Source: Vibrio sp. UBA2441
GTDB lineage: Bacteria > Pseudomonadota > Gammaproteobacteria > Enterobacterales > Vibrionaceae
NCBI GenBank assembly: GCA_002342685.1
Contig: DDQN01000023.1
Location: forward strand, 62,491 to 126,490
DNA: 64,000 nucleotides
Reading direction: 5' to 3'
Position 1 is the stretch's first letter. Each line of letters starts with the position of its first letter. The notes below the pieces were generated by a model. That model was not told the origin of the DNA, made no database searches, and was given only the letters and a program-made list of their open reading frames with translations. The translations under genes were made by a program, and so were the position numbers. Shown here piece by piece: positions 29,721 to 38,937 of this stretch.

Positions 29721-30334
29721 GTAAAAATTGGTCTCTCGCGATAGTTGTCGCTTTTGTACTAGGTTACAGCCTAAAAGTTTATATGGATAATCAGGCTGAA
29801 GTAAAAGCAGAAAACCAACGTGCCGATGCTGAACTGATCGCTAAAGATCCCATTTTTAGTGGCAAAGAAAATCAAGACGTTCATATCTTCGATTCATCCG
29901 ATTCGAGAATACGAGTTATCTATTTCGGTTATACACGTTGTGCTGACGTGTGCCCAACCTCTCTAGCCATGCTTTCGGGTGCATTAACTCAATTTAATGA
30001 GAAAGAGCTATCTCAATTAAGGCCACTGTTTATTTCCATTGACCCTGAAAGAGATAAGCCTGCTGCTGCCCATGAATATGCTCAGTATTTTCATGAAACC
30101 ATTGAAGGGCTTTCAGCCCCACTCGACATAACAAAAGCAGTCGCGGATCGCTACGGTGTTATTTTCAGAAAAACCACGCTTGAAGATTCTGCTATAGGTT
30201 ATGTGGTCGATCACAGTTCTTACTTCTATTTTCTTCAGCCTGATGGAAGCCTAATTACAAAAGTGCCTCACACCCTGGACCCAGCTCCAATTGTTGAGGC
30301 CATAAAAACGGTTTTAAACACCCCTAAAGAGTGA
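29717..30334 (+). CDS. SCO1/SenC family copper chaperone
   Basis: A 205-aa protein anchored by an N-terminal helix (about residues 5-22) with a periplasmic thioredoxin-like domain. The copper-binding CxxxC is in YTRCADVCPTSLAML, and the distal His is in VVDHSSYFYFLQPDGSL. SCO proteins deliver copper to, or reduce the thiols of, the CuA site of cytochrome c oxidase. It is the middle gene of a three-gene run with the unknown protein before it and the PCuAC protein after it, which supports a copper-chaperone role. Confidence 0.9.
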   Translation: MSKNWSLAIVVAFVLGYSLKVYMDNQAEVKAENQRADAELIAKDPIFSGKENQDVHIFDSSDSRIRVIYFGYTRCADVCPTSLAMLSGALTQFNEKELSQLRPLFISIDPERDKPAAAHEYAQYFHETIEGLSAPLDITKAVADRYGVIFRKTTLEDSAIGYVVDHSSYFYFLQPDGSLITKVPHTLDPAPIVEAIKTVLNTPKE

Positions 30335-30366
30335 GCAATAAGCCCACCAACTCAAAAGGAAAAACG

Positions 30367-30816
30367 ATGAAACGTCTATTTTTATTAATGACTCTAGCCC
30401 TATCCAATACGTTTGCTTTCGCTAGTAGCGACCTGATGATCCACGAACCTTATGCGCGTGCTACGCCACCCAACGCACCAGCCAGCGCCGTTTTTGTGTC
30501 TTTGATGAACCATAGCAAGACTGACAGAACACTTGTTTCTGCCTCTACAGCGGCCTCTGGCAAGGTTGAATTGCACGACCATATTAAAGAAGGCGACGTG
30601 ATGAAAATGCGTCAGGTTGAGAGCATCCATATTCCGGCCAATACCACGGTAGAGCTAAAACCCGGCAGCTTGCACATCATGATGTTTGACCTTAAAAAAG
30701 AGTTCAAAGAAGGTGGTGAAATTGAAGTTGAGCTTACTTTTGCCAATGGTGAAAAACAAACCTTCAAAGCACCGATCAAAAAAGTCATGTCTGGCATGAT
30801 GAAAATGAAACACTAA
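30367..30816 (+). CDS. PCuAC-type periplasmic copper chaperone
   Basis: A 149-aa exported protein. The frame opens with a GTG at 30331 overlapping the SCO stop, but the ATG at 30367 has a good AAAAGGA site and starts a clean signal peptide (MKRLFLLMTLALSNTFAFAS). The copper site is of the H-(x)-M-x-H-x-M kind: VELHDHIKEGDVMKMR, then GSLHIMMF. A Met/His-rich tail (KKVMSGMMKMKH) may bind extra metal. PCuAC proteins hand Cu(I) to cytochrome oxidase together with SCO, in line with the neighbour. Confidence 0.9.
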   Translation: MKRLFLLMTLALSNTFAFASSDLMIHEPYARATPPNAPASAVFVSLMNHSKTDRTLVSASTAASGKVELHDHIKEGDVMKMRQVESIHIPANTTVELKPGSLHIMMFDLKKEFKEGGEIEVELTFANGEKQTFKAPIKKVMSGMMKMKH

Positions 30817-30847
30817 GTAGAAATACATTTTCTAACTCAGTTTTGAC

Positions 30848-30880
30848 AAAAAAGAGGTTCCTGATGGCGCCTTTTTTTTG
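30848..30880 (+). terminator. Probable terminator of the copper cluster
   Basis: An A-tract (30848-30853) faces a T-tract (30872-30879) with an imperfect stem including GG/CC pairs. It is weak as a hairpin but well placed after the PCuAC gene. Confidence 0.4.
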
Positions 30881-30945
30881 TTATTCTTAATATTCGTAAC
30901 ACACGTTACTTAACGAAAACCTAAGAAATATTATTGGAGGACAAC

Positions 30946-30987
30946 ATGATTGTATTCACTACCCACCCGGTAACAGCCAGAACTTAA
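30946..30987 (+). CDS. Possible 13-aa leader peptide upstream of rsgA
   Basis: An ATG at 30946, behind a strong TTGGAGG ribosome binding site, opens a 13-codon frame reading [13 protein letters not shown] and ending in TAA. It lies about 120 bp before the rsgA start. Codons 7-10 (His, Pro, Val, Thr) overlap a segment that can pair with the rsgA leader further on. Its strong site and place suggest a regulatory leader peptide. I know of no family. Chance occurrence cannot be excluded from sequence alone. Confidence 0.45.
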   Translation: MIVFTTHPVTART

Positions 30988-31103
30988 GAAGCTAAACGAC
31001 GCTTTAACCCTCTCCTGTTGCCCGGTGATCATCAAATTACCGGGGCTTATCCGCACCACACCAGCCCCTGAATATCTACTTTCGGCGAATTTCGCTTGGG
31101 GTT
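30965..31103 (+). promoter_or_regulatory. Candidate attenuator with competing stems before rsgA
   Basis: Segment A CCCGGTAA (30966-30973, inside the leader ORF) and segment B CCCGGTGAT (31021-31029) can each pair with segment C ATTACCGGG (31036-31044). C also overlaps GGGGCT (31042-31047), which pairs with D AGCCCC (31063-31068), and D can pair with GGGGTT (31098-31103) next to the rsgA start codon. These pairings exclude one another, as in leader-peptide controlled genes. Confidence 0.45.
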
Positions 31104-31108
31104 TAAAA

Positions 31109-32155
31109 ATGAACAACCATTTATCTTTGTCACAATTAGGCTGGCAATCATACTTTCAACAACAGCTTACATTAGAAGATTATCAATCGAGCATTATTGC
31201 TCGTGTATCCGCACACCACCGTTCTGGATATCAACTATTAACCGAATCTGGAGAGATCACGCTAAACCAGCACCATGACCTACCTGCTATGACAGTCGGT
31301 GACTGGCTAATACTGGATGAAAATGGTCACTTTCAAAGGTTACTGGAGCGAAGTTCGCTATTCCAGCGTAAGGCATCAGGCACTAAGGCTTATCACCAGC
31401 TTATTGCTGCCAATATTGATACCTTATTTATTGTTTGCTCGTTAAACGACGATTTTAACTTAAGCCGAATCGAGCGCTACCTTGCACTAACCAATGAAGC
31501 GAACGTTCAGCCAGTTATTATATTAACCAAAGCTGATCTTTGTCTGGAAGCTGATTTATTAAAAGCACAGGTTCAGAATCTCGACTCTATGCTGATAATA
31601 GAAACGGTTAACGCCCTAGACAGCGAAAGCATCAAGCCCCTATTACATTGGTGTAAACAAGGCAAAACAGTGGCATTTATGGGCTCATCTGGCGTAGGGA
31701 AATCAACCTTAGTCAATACTTTGATGCAGACAGAAGCTCAAAAAACTGGCGGTATCAGAGAGGATGATAGTAAAGGGCGACACACAACCACATCAAGAAC
31801 ACTGCATACGATGCCAAATGGTGGCCTGCTGCTCGATACTCCCGGCATGCGAGAGCTGCAACTGGCGGATTGCGAAACCGGTGTCAGCGAAACCTTTTCC
31901 GATGTTGAAGAAATAGCACAGCAGTGTCGATTTTCTAATTGCCAACATCAATCGGAACCGGGTTGTGCTATTCAGAAAGCGCTTGGCGATGGGTCGCTTG
32001 ATGAACGCCGCGTAGGAAACTATTTTAAACTGCTCAGAGAACAGGCCAGAAATAGCGCAACCCTTGCTCAGAAAAGGGCTAACGATAAACAGTTAGGCAA
32101 ATTTTATCGTTCAGTACAGAGTGAAAACCGCATAAGAAAAACGGGTCGCAACTAA
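31109..32155 (+). CDS. rsgA: Ribosome small-subunit-dependent GTPase RsgA (YjeQ-type)
   Basis: Circularly permuted GTPase that binds the 30S subunit late in assembly. The ATG at 31109 gives 348 aa; the frame is open further up, but that part does not look like the protein. The OB-fold is about residues 30-80. G4 is ILTKADLC, G1/Walker A is [15 protein letters not shown]3 is [11 protein letters not shown]. The C-terminal zinc knuckle is in [14 protein letters not shown]. The extra basic tail ends in RIRKTGRN. Vibrios carry the usual rsgA on the main chromosome, so this may be a paralogue. It seems to lie behind a leader-peptide type attenuator. Confidence 0.88.
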   Translation: MNNHLSLSQLGWQSYFQQQLTLEDYQSSIIARVSAHHRSGYQLLTESGEITLNQHHDLPAMTVGDWLILDENGHFQRLLERSSLFQRKASGTKAYHQLIAANIDTLFIVCSLNDDFNLSRIERYLALTNEANVQPVIILTKADLCLEADLLKAQVQNLDSMLIIETVNALDSESIKPLLHWCKQGKTVAFMGSSGVGKSTLVNTLMQTEAQKTGGIREDDSKGRHTTTSRTLHTMPNGGLLLDTPGMRELQLADCETGVSETFSDVEEIAQQCRFSNCQHQSEPGCAIQKALGDGSLDERRVGNYFKLLREQARNSATLAQKRANDKQLGKFYRSVQSENRIRKTGRN

Positions 32156-32170
32156 AATAAAGGAACAATA

Positions 32171-32194
32171 GTGGGAGTACGCACATGCTCCCAC
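32171..32194 (+). terminator. Hairpin after rsgA
   Basis: GTGGGAG (32171-32177) pairs with CTCCCAC (32188-32194), 15 bp after the stop. There is no T-run, so it is only a possible terminator. Confidence 0.4.
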
Positions 32195-32392
32195 GCAACA
32201 GATTTACTATTGCCAGTTAACAACAAATCAACACATATCTCTATATTTCACAACGAGCCTCACTTTATTGATTAAAATTTAACTTAATCCTAGACAGATT
32301 CTCTACTTTGCTTAAGATATGCCTCTCAGTGTGACTTTTTACTAAAAAGTCGCCGAGATAAAATTAAAATATATTAATTAGGTAGTAATCTC

Positions 32393-33607
32393 ATGCAAAA
32401 CAACAACACACTTATTGCAAGAATTGCCAAAGGCAACCTTGTTTTACAGATATTCGTAGGTATTGTACTCGGTGTAGTACTTGCGACTATTTCGCCTGAA
32501 AGTGCAAAAGATGCCGGTTTGGTTGGTAGTCTATTTGTAGGTGCTTTAAAAGCTGTCGCTCCAATTTTAGTATTCATTTTAGTCGCAGCTTCTATCGCAA
32601 ATCAGAAAAAAGGGCAGCATACTCATATGCGTCCTATCATCATTCTATATCTTATTGGTACCTTCTCTGCCGCGCTGACAGCCGTTCTGTTAAGCTTCGC
32701 ATTCCCAGTGACATTAACACTGGTTGCAGGTGCTGAAGGAACATCACCACCGCAAGGTATTGGTGAAGTTCTGCATACTCTTTTATTTAAATTAGTTGAT
32801 AACCCAATCAACGCGCTTAAAGAAGCTAACTATATCGGTATTCTGGTATGGGCTGTTGGTCTTGGTTTGGCACTACACCACGCTTCAGCAACCACTAAAG
32901 CCGTATTTGAAGATTTAAGCCACGGCGTGACTCAAATTGTTCGCTTTATTATTCGCCTTGCACCACTGGGTATTTTCGGTCTTGTTGCTTCTACGTTTGC
33001 AACAACTGGTTTTGCAGCCCTTGCAGGCTACGCGAAACTTCTTGCCGTTCTATTAAGTGCCATGTTTATCATTGCACTTGTTGTGAACCCAATTATTGTT
33101 TACGTTAAAACAAAACAAAACCCATATCCGCTAGTACTTCAGTGCCTGCGTGAAAGTGGTGTAACTGCGTTCTTCACTCGTTCAAGTGCTGCGAACATTC
33201 CAGTAAACATGACACTGTGTGAAAAGCTTAAGCTTGATGAAGATACTTACTCTGTATCTATTCCGCTAGGTGCGACGATCAACATGGCAGGCGCAGCAAT
33301 TACCATTACGGTTCTAACTCTTGCTGCAGTACATACTATGGGTATCGACGTTGACCTTCCAACAGCACTGCTTCTAAGCATTGTAGCTGCGGTATCCGCT
33401 TGTGGTGCTTCTGGTGTTGCTGGTGGTTCTCTGCTACTTATCCCTCTAGCTTGTAGCCTGTTCGGTATCTCTAACGATGTCGCTATGCAAGTTGTTGGTG
33501 TTGGCTTTATCATTGGTGTTATCCAGGACTCTGCTGAAACGGCGCTTAACAGCTCTACAGACGTTGTATTTACGGCTGCTGTATCTAAGTCACAGCACAG
33601 TGCTTAA
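32393..33607 (+). CDS. sstT: Serine/threonine:Na+ symporter SstT
   Basis: Dicarboxylate/amino acid:cation symporter family member, 404 aa, inner membrane. It takes up serine and threonine with sodium. Family motifs are [20 protein letters not shown] (serine-rich motif and hairpin), [20 protein letters not shown] (the NMxG motif in helix 7) and [19 protein letters not shown]. The length and the N-terminus fit E. coli SstT (414 aa). In V. cholerae sstT is on chromosome II. A short hairpin (GACTTTT TACTA AAAAGTC) lies 40-60 bp before the start. Confidence 0.95.
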   Translation: MQNNNTLIARIAKGNLVLQIFVGIVLGVVLATISPESAKDAGLVGSLFVGALKAVAPILVFILVAASIANQKKGQHTHMRPIIILYLIGTFSAALTAVLLSFAFPVTLTLVAGAEGTSPPQGIGEVLHTLLFKLVDNPINALKEANYIGILVWAVGLGLALHHASATTKAVFEDLSHGVTQIVRFIIRLAPLGIFGLVASTFATTGFAALAGYAKLLAVLLSAMFIIALVVNPIIVYVKTKQNPYPLVLQCLRESGVTAFFTRSSAANIPVNMTLCEKLKLDEDTYSVSIPLGATINMAGAAITITVLTLAAVHTMGIDVDLPTALLLSIVAAVSACGASGVAGGSLLLIPLACSLFGISNDVAMQVVGVGFIIGVIQDSAETALNSSTDVVFTAAVSKSQHSA

Positions 33608-33630
33608 TCGCAACAAACCTTAAATACAAA

Positions 33631-33650
33631 AGGGCTCTTATTAGAGCCCT
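33631..33650 (+). terminator. sstT terminator
   Basis: AGGGCTCT (33631-33638) pairs with AGAGCCCT (33643-33650) over TATT, followed by TTTTC. Confidence 0.85.
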
Positions 33651-33698
33651 TTTTCAATTCTAATACACCCTGATATTTCCTACAAAACTAACCAAGCA

Positions 33699-34940
33699 TT
33701 AGCGCATAAAGTTTAGGATCACTCGGAACTCAGCGCCGTTATTCTGAATACTGCACTGCCAGCCCATTCGCTCACAAATACGCTGCACAATGACTAAGCC
33801 ACAACCGTACCCTTCGTTGTGCATGTCGTTCTCGTCATGCCCATTGGTTATTTCCAGTGCCGTATCGTTCAGCAAAATGTCTATGTCTCCCGTGCTGTAA
33901 CTAAACGCGTTTTTAATCAGATTATTAACCACAATTGTTATAAAACTTTCCGGGGCATGGATAACGGCCTTACTGTCCACAACCAATGTATAATTCACTT
34001 CTTGTCTCTTTAACACTGGCGCTAATTTTTCCAATTGCGTCATCAAAACAAACTCAAGTTTACACTCAGAGCACTTGTCCAGATCGAAGGTCTCTTTACC
34101 AAGCATCAGAAAGGTTTCAGTGAGCACCTGCATCTGCTCACTTTCCTGCTGTATGCGCTTTATGGCCTTTGATGCTACCGGTGGCAGGTTTTTTACTTTT
34201 TCAAGCAGATCGGCAGAGCCTCTGATAACCATGATCGGCGTCCTGAGCTCATGAGAAGCAAACTGGCTAAAGTCCTTTTCCCTTTGAAAAAAACCGGAAA
34301 TATGTGTCTTCGCATCAATAAGTGTTTGTTCAATATGACGAGTTTCCGCATAGGTAGTATCAACCTCAAACAACGGTTGGTCCGGTGGCATCTTATTGAT
34401 TTTGCCCTCCAGAGAACTGAGTGGTTGCGATAGAGAACGAACCACATACACGCCATACAAAACCATTAACACCGAGATTCCTCCCCCAATAAAGAAGGAG
34501 TAATAGTGAAGTGTCGACTCATATTCGTCCAAGTAGTCATCCGCATCATCCTGAAATACAAGGTACATAAGGCCATCACCGGACGGGTGTGCTCTGACAA
34601 TAAAGTGTTTATCTTCTGCACCCAGCAAGTGCTCATAAAAACCGGAGACTTGATAGGAGTGGAGCCAGTCGGGAGTGGTATGTTTACTCCAGTAGGTGGA
34701 GAACTCAGCCTTATTCGGTATGGAGGCTTGATCGCCCACTAATGTATACTCCCGCGCGTATCGGTTGGCTTCCGTATCCAGCCAATGGTGCAGGCTTATA
34801 ACCTCCATCTGGTTTTCTGCTAAATAGATAGCCGTCCAAAACAAGCTGAACATAAGCAGAACCATAATACCAAGACTGACACGAATTTTACGATAGATAC
34901 TCGGATAATCTCTATGATTTGATTCGGTAACCTTTGCCAT
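33699..34940 (-). CDS. Sensor histidine kinase of a two-component system
   Basis: A 413-aa membrane kinase. Helix 1 is about residues 18-40, a periplasmic sensor loop covers about 41-150, helix 2 is about 150-172. The dimerisation/phospho-acceptor motif is FSQFASHELRTPIMVIRGSA (His in SHELRTP). The N-box is VVNNLIKNAFSY. The G2 box is GYGCGLVIVQRICERMGW. The G1 DxGxG box is poorly conserved (ITNGHDENDMHNEGYG), so ATP binding may be unusual. The start overlaps the response regulator stop by 29 bp. The system is divergent from the DUF5666 lipoprotein, a probable target. Confidence 0.88.
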   Translation of the reverse strand: MAKVTESNHRDYPSIYRKIRVSLGIMVLLMFSLFWTAIYLAENQMEVISLHHWLDTEANRYAREYTLVGDQASIPNKAEFSTYWSKHTTPDWLHSYQVSGFYEHLLGAEDKHFIVRAHPSGDGLMYLVFQDDADDYLDEYESTLHYYSFFIGGGISVLMVLYGVYVVRSLSQPLSSLEGKINKMPPDQPLFEVDTTYAETRHIEQTLIDAKTHISGFFQREKDFSQFASHELRTPIMVIRGSADLLEKVKNLPPVASKAIKRIQQESEQMQVLTETFLMLGKETFDLDKCSECKLEFVLMTQLEKLAPVLKRQEVNYTLVVDSKAVIHAPESFITIVVNNLIKNAFSYSTGDIDILLNDTALEITNGHDENDMHNEGYGCGLVIVQRICERMGWQCSIQNNGAEFRVILNFMR

Positions 34941-35580
34941 GAATTGTCTCTAATCTCGATTGTTCAAAACCATGGTCTAATGCATTACGCAGGCTATAAA
35001 TATGACTACGCAATGCATCGCTATTTGGTGTATCTTCTCCCCAGACAGAGGAAATCACTTGCTGACGACTCACCACCGCCGGAGCCTGTCGTAACAATGT
35101 TTTTAATATTTTTAGTTGAATATGGCTGATTTTTATCGTCCGACCAGCTCGTTGTGTTTGGCCAGTCCGAGTGTTCACACTAATATCACCATAGCTCAAA
35201 TTACCAATATCTTGTCGTGGACCCCGAACCGCCAGAGCATGTAGACGAATACTTAATTCCTGTAATGCAAAAGGCTTTAAAAGATAGTCATCTCCTCCTG
35301 ACTGAAATCCAGCAATTTTGTCCTCAAGCCTGTCTTTGGCGGTGAGAAACAGAACAGGCGTATTGCAAAATAACTCTTCACGCATCCTTTTTACCGCAGA
35401 TAGACCGTCCATTTTAGGCATCATTATGTCCATAATGATCACATCGTAATGATTGTCAGAAACGAGCTGCAACGCCGCTTCTCCATGATACGCACAATCT
35501 ATCACTATGCCTTCGAGTTCCAGATAATCTGCAATGGTTTCAACAACATTGTGGCTGTCATCGACAATGAGCACTTTCAT
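34912..35580 (-). CDS. OmpR/PhoB-family response regulator
   Basis: A 222-aa regulator. The receiver has IVDDSHNVVETIADYLELEG (acidic pair), the phospho-acceptor Asp in VIIMDIMMPKMDG (about residue 51) and the Lys in YLLKPFALQEL. The C-terminal winged helix (about 125-222) ends with ALRSHIYSLRNALDHGFEQS and LETIHGKGYRIKS, typical of the OmpR/PhoB class. It is first in the operon with its kinase. It starts 94 bp from the divergent DUF5666 gene, so it probably acts in this gap. Confidence 0.92.
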   Translation of the reverse strand: MKVLIVDDSHNVVETIADYLELEGIVIDCAYHGEAALQLVSDNHYDVIIMDIMMPKMDGLSAVKRMREELFCNTPVLFLTAKDRLEDKIAGFQSGGDDYLLKPFALQELSIRLHALAVRGPRQDIGNLSYGDISVNTRTGQTQRAGRTIKISHIQLKILKTLLRQAPAVVSRQQVISSVWGEDTPNSDALRSHIYSLRNALDHGFEQSRLETIHGKGYRIKS

Positions 35581-35674
35581 ACCGGCAACTCCAATCTCTT
35601 GACGAGTACTTCACATTTGAATGTCTAAAATACCCTCAAATCCACGCAATAATATCCAATTAGAGGGAATTTAT

Positions 35675-36859
35675 ATGAAAAGTTTAATATCACTCGCAGT
35701 AATTCTATTTTTGGCTGGATGTGGCGGCGAAAATAGCAGTAACGATGAAACAAAAACGGCATATAAACCCGCGGTCGTGCAAGGGTCAATTCAATCCATT
35801 TCCGGCAATACAGTTACTGTTAATGGTCACAGCTACATCGTAGCAAGCGTGACATTCAATAATGTGTCTCTTTCTGTCTCTGAGCTGCAACCAAATATGA
35901 AGATCACCATTTCATCGAGTTCTGCCGCAGGAACTTCATTTTATAATGAAGGGGGAGACAAAAACCCCCACTCAAGTGGAACTAACCATGCCGAATTAAA
36001 CCCAACATTAACTGGCTTAATCGGCGATATTAATCACACCACGGGCTCATTCACAGTCAACGGCATTGAGCTAAGTTTTCCAAACCTTTCTCCAGAAATC
36101 AAAGTCGGTGATTGGGTTATGGTCTCTTCACTTCCTGCCGCTGACTCTGGTTACACTGTGCTGTCTGTCGTCGCCTTCGAGCAAGCAGATCTCATTGGTC
36201 ATATCGAAGTGGAAGGGCTGGTCAACAACCTGACTGACACCAACTTTACCCTTGGTAATTTGATCGCTGTAGACTACTCCGGAGCCGTTGTCGAAGATAA
36301 TGTCGTGTTACAAAATGGACTTTGGGTAGAAGTAAACGGCTCAATGAACGGGGCGGTTTTGGTGGCCACAGAGGTAGAAGTAGAGAGTGATATCAACCTT
36401 GGGCACGACATCGAAATTGAAGGGCGGATCACTTGGGTCGACCAGAACTTAACGTCATTTGAACTCAACCACCAAGTACGCTTCGAGGTGAATTCCAGTA
36501 CACGTTTCGACGATGGAAGGCAACAAGACCTTAAACTAGGCCGGCTTGTGGAAGTCACTTCGAAACAGCAGAACAATCAAAATATCGCCGTTGAAATCGA
36601 GTTTGATGATGACAATGATAACAACTGGATGAATAACGATATCGAATTTGAAGGGCGAGTCATTAGCGTTGATAACACAACCTTGAGTTTTGTTATTGAA
36701 GCCATGAACGGTGCACAAACAACTATCTACACAAACCACCGCACCCTATATGAAGATCGTTTGACCTTTGGTACTTTGTATAATCAACGGATCGAAGTTG
36801 AAGCCTATAAAGTCAACGGGCAGTATATAGCGACTGAAATTGAGTCCGATATTGATTAG
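35675..36859 (+). CDS. DUF5666 repeat lipoprotein
   Basis: A 394-aa lipoprotein. The ATG at 35675, after AGAGGG, gives a lipobox signal (MKSLISLAVILFLAGC). The mature part has about five repeats of 60-75 residues of the DUF5666 type, each with a strand pattern like G-x-I-x-x-V-x-x-x-x-F-x-V-N-G and ending in a hydrophobic-x-V-E-x-E motif (for example DIEIEGRITWVDQNLTSFEL and DIEFEGRVISVDNTTLSFVI). Such beta-repeat proteins have no known activity. Divergent from a two-component system, with its own terminator. Confidence 0.8.
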   Translation: MKSLISLAVILFLAGCGGENSSNDETKTAYKPAVVQGSIQSISGNTVTVNGHSYIVASVTFNNVSLSVSELQPNMKITISSSSAAGTSFYNEGGDKNPHSSGTNHAELNPTLTGLIGDINHTTGSFTVNGIELSFPNLSPEIKVGDWVMVSSLPAADSGYTVLSVVAFEQADLIGHIEVEGLVNNLTDTNFTLGNLIAVDYSGAVVEDNVVLQNGLWVEVNGSMNGAVLVATEVEVESDINLGHDIEIEGRITWVDQNLTSFELNHQVRFEVNSSTRFDDGRQQDLKLGRLVEVTSKQQNNQNIAVEIEFDDDNDNNWMNNDIEFEGRVISVDNTTLSFVIEAMNGAQTTIYTNHRTLYEDRLTFGTLYNQRIEVEAYKVNGQYIATEIESDID

Positions 36860-36900
36860 GCCTCTACATTAATATCGCAGCAGATATATATAATAATTAA

Positions 36901-36918
36901 AGGGCTCAAATGAGCCCT
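36901..36918 (+). terminator. Terminator after the DUF5666 gene
   Basis: AGGGCTCA (36901-36908) pairs with TGAGCCCT (36911-36918), then TTC. The stem is perfect; it follows the stop by about 40 bp. Confidence 0.8.
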
Positions 36919-37036
36919 TTCTTATGCTCAATTTAACTGCATCAGTACACACATCCATTAAAAAATCTTATGTCTGCCCTTCAAATAGATACACTATAAT
37001 TATCGTTAAAGATATCTGTTCAATAGTGAATCCTAG

Positions 37037-38890
37037 ATGAAATCAGCTCAACTGAACAACTCACTGAACCTACCTTCAAAAATGCTCTCAGAATGGCAAG
37101 AGATCGTTAATTATTTGGCTGACTTTGCACTGGTGCCCGCAAGTTTGATAATGAAAATAAAGAGCGATTCTATCTCTGTTTTAGTTTCCAGTGATACCGA
37201 AAACAACCCCTACCACGTTGGAGATAGTGAAACGCTAAAAGGTGAACTGTATTGCGAAAGCGTTATTGAATCACAAAGCCACTTACTTGTTCCTAATGCA
37301 TTAGAGGATCCCGACTGGGATAACAATCCCGACATAAAACTGGGCATGATCTCCTATTGCGGCTTTCCGGTTAACTGGCCCAACAATCAACCTTTTGGCA
37401 CCATATGTCTGCTAGACAAAAAAACCAACGCTTACACAGACCAGCAAATCCAGCTGCTTGGTATATTCAAAAACATGGTTGAGAGTAACCTTTCCGTTTT
37501 GTACCAAAAAATCATGCTGGAAAATAAAGTCGTCGACAGAACCAGACAACTGTCTGATGTTAACTCGCAACTTACCCAAGCCATTGATGAAAAAGAGTCG
37601 AGTCAAAAGCTGGTAAAACTGCTTAAATATTATGATCGAATTACTGAATTGCCGAATCTTAACCAATTAAAACAGCAGGTAAAGAAAAAAACTCTCACTT
37701 TTAAAGAAGATACTTTTTTTATTAATATTCGCTTGTCCAACATTAGCCACCTTATTGATAAGTATGGTTATTCTATTAATGACACCTTACTCAAAAGTGT
37801 CGCTAAATCTATCAATGCTCTGGATAGCCACCTGAGTGTGTATCATCACTCTCCTTATGAGTTTCTCTGCCTATATTACGATGACTCCCTACAACCAGTA
37901 TTAAAAACGTCGCAAAAAATTTACCGTATTTTACGCAATTCTGATTTTTCTATTGATGAAAAAATGACCCCTGAGTTTAGTTTCGGCATCGCCAGAGTCA
38001 CCGCAGAAGAAAGCTTTCTTGAGACGTTACGCCAAGCCTGTTATGCCTCTACCGTTGGCCAGAGCCTGCCTGAACGGATTAGCCTATATGATCATAATCA
38101 AGACCATGAAACCTCAATAACAGAGAAGATTCATATCGAATCTGAACATGCCGTTGATAATCTAGAACTTGCCCTTCATTATCAGCCATTTATTTGCGTC
38201 AATACTGGAACAGTGTTTGGATGTGAGGCGCTATTACGTTGGAACAACAAGAAGTTAGGATTTATTGCCCCGGATCAGTTCATTCCGATCATTGAGAGCT
38301 CAGGTAAGATCATTGAATTTGGTTTGTTTGTATTACGAACGGCTATCGAACAAACCAGACACTGGCTTGAATACCATCCCGACTTTGTGATGGCGATTAA
38401 TATCTCACCGCTTCAGCTTAAAGATGAGATGTTTGCCTATCACGTCCAACATCTGCTGAAGCTGTATAATGTTCCTGCTAATAATATTGAGTTAGAATTC
38501 ACCGAAAATATCTTTTTAGGGAATGATCTCAACATTAGCAACAACATACAGAAGTTATCCGGTTTCAATATTAAATTGTCGTTAGACGACTTCGGAACAG
38601 GTTACTCCTCACTCAGTTACCTTCACAAGTATCCCTTCAATACCGTTAAGATTGATAAAGAATTTATTGGGAATATTGAACATTCGGAGAAGTGCTGTCA
38701 CCTGATTAAATCCATTGTTTCTATGGCAAAAGGCTTAAACTTAACGACAGTCGCAGAAGGGGTGGAAAACAAAAAACACATCCATTTTTGCAGAAGTTGT
38801 GGCGTAAACATATTCCAAGGCTATTACTACTCCAAACCTATTCCAGCAGAAGATTTCTACGTTAAGTTTATCGCATCAAAGGGGGGGTGA
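37037..38890 (+). CDS. GAF / degenerate GGDEF / EAL cyclic di-GMP phosphodiesterase
   Basis: A 617-aa cytoplasmic signalling protein. A GAF domain (about residues 15-165) is followed by a coiled-coil linker (about 165-195), a GGDEF domain (about 200-360) and an EAL domain (about 375-612). The GGDEF catalytic loop is replaced by HSPYEF (VYHHSPYEFLCLYY), so cyclase activity should be lost. The EAL domain is intact: CEALLRW, INISPLQL, ELEFTENIFL, LSLDDFGTGYSSLSYLHKYP, VKIDKEF and VAEGVE. The likely outcome is a GAF-regulated phosphodiesterase that lowers cyclic di-GMP, which could affect biofilm and curli. A weak G-rich hairpin follows. Confidence 0.9.
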   Translation: MKSAQLNNSLNLPSKMLSEWQEIVNYLADFALVPASLIMKIKSDSISVLVSSDTENNPYHVGDSETLKGELYCESVIESQSHLLVPNALEDPDWDNNPDIKLGMISYCGFPVNWPNNQPFGTICLLDKKTNAYTDQQIQLLGIFKNMVESNLSVLYQKIMLENKVVDRTRQLSDVNSQLTQAIDEKESSQKLVKLLKYYDRITELPNLNQLKQQVKKKTLTFKEDTFFINIRLSNISHLIDKYGYSINDTLLKSVAKSINALDSHLSVYHHSPYEFLCLYYDDSLQPVLKTSQKIYRILRNSDFSIDEKMTPEFSFGIARVTAEESFLETLRQACYASTVGQSLPERISLYDHNQDHETSITEKIHIESEHAVDNLELALHYQPFICVNTGTVFGCEALLRWNNKKLGFIAPDQFIPIIESSGKIIEFGLFVLRTAIEQTRHWLEYHPDFVMAINISPLQLKDEMFAYHVQHLLKLYNVPANNIELEFTENIFLGNDLNISNNIQKLSGFNIKLSLDDFGTGYSSLSYLHKYPFNTVKIDKEFIGNIEHSEKCCHLIKSIVSMAKGLNLTTVAEGVENKKHIHFCRSCGVNIFQGYYYSKPIPAEDFYVKFIASKGG

Positions 38891-38937
38891 GGCTCCTACA
38901 CACCCCTTTGGGTATACAAAAGCCTAATGTTATCTTG

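Noticed and set aside
31025..31108. N-terminal extension of rsgA
   Set aside because: The stretch covers the predicted hairpins and does not resemble the RsgA N-terminus; no ribosome binding site precedes 31025.
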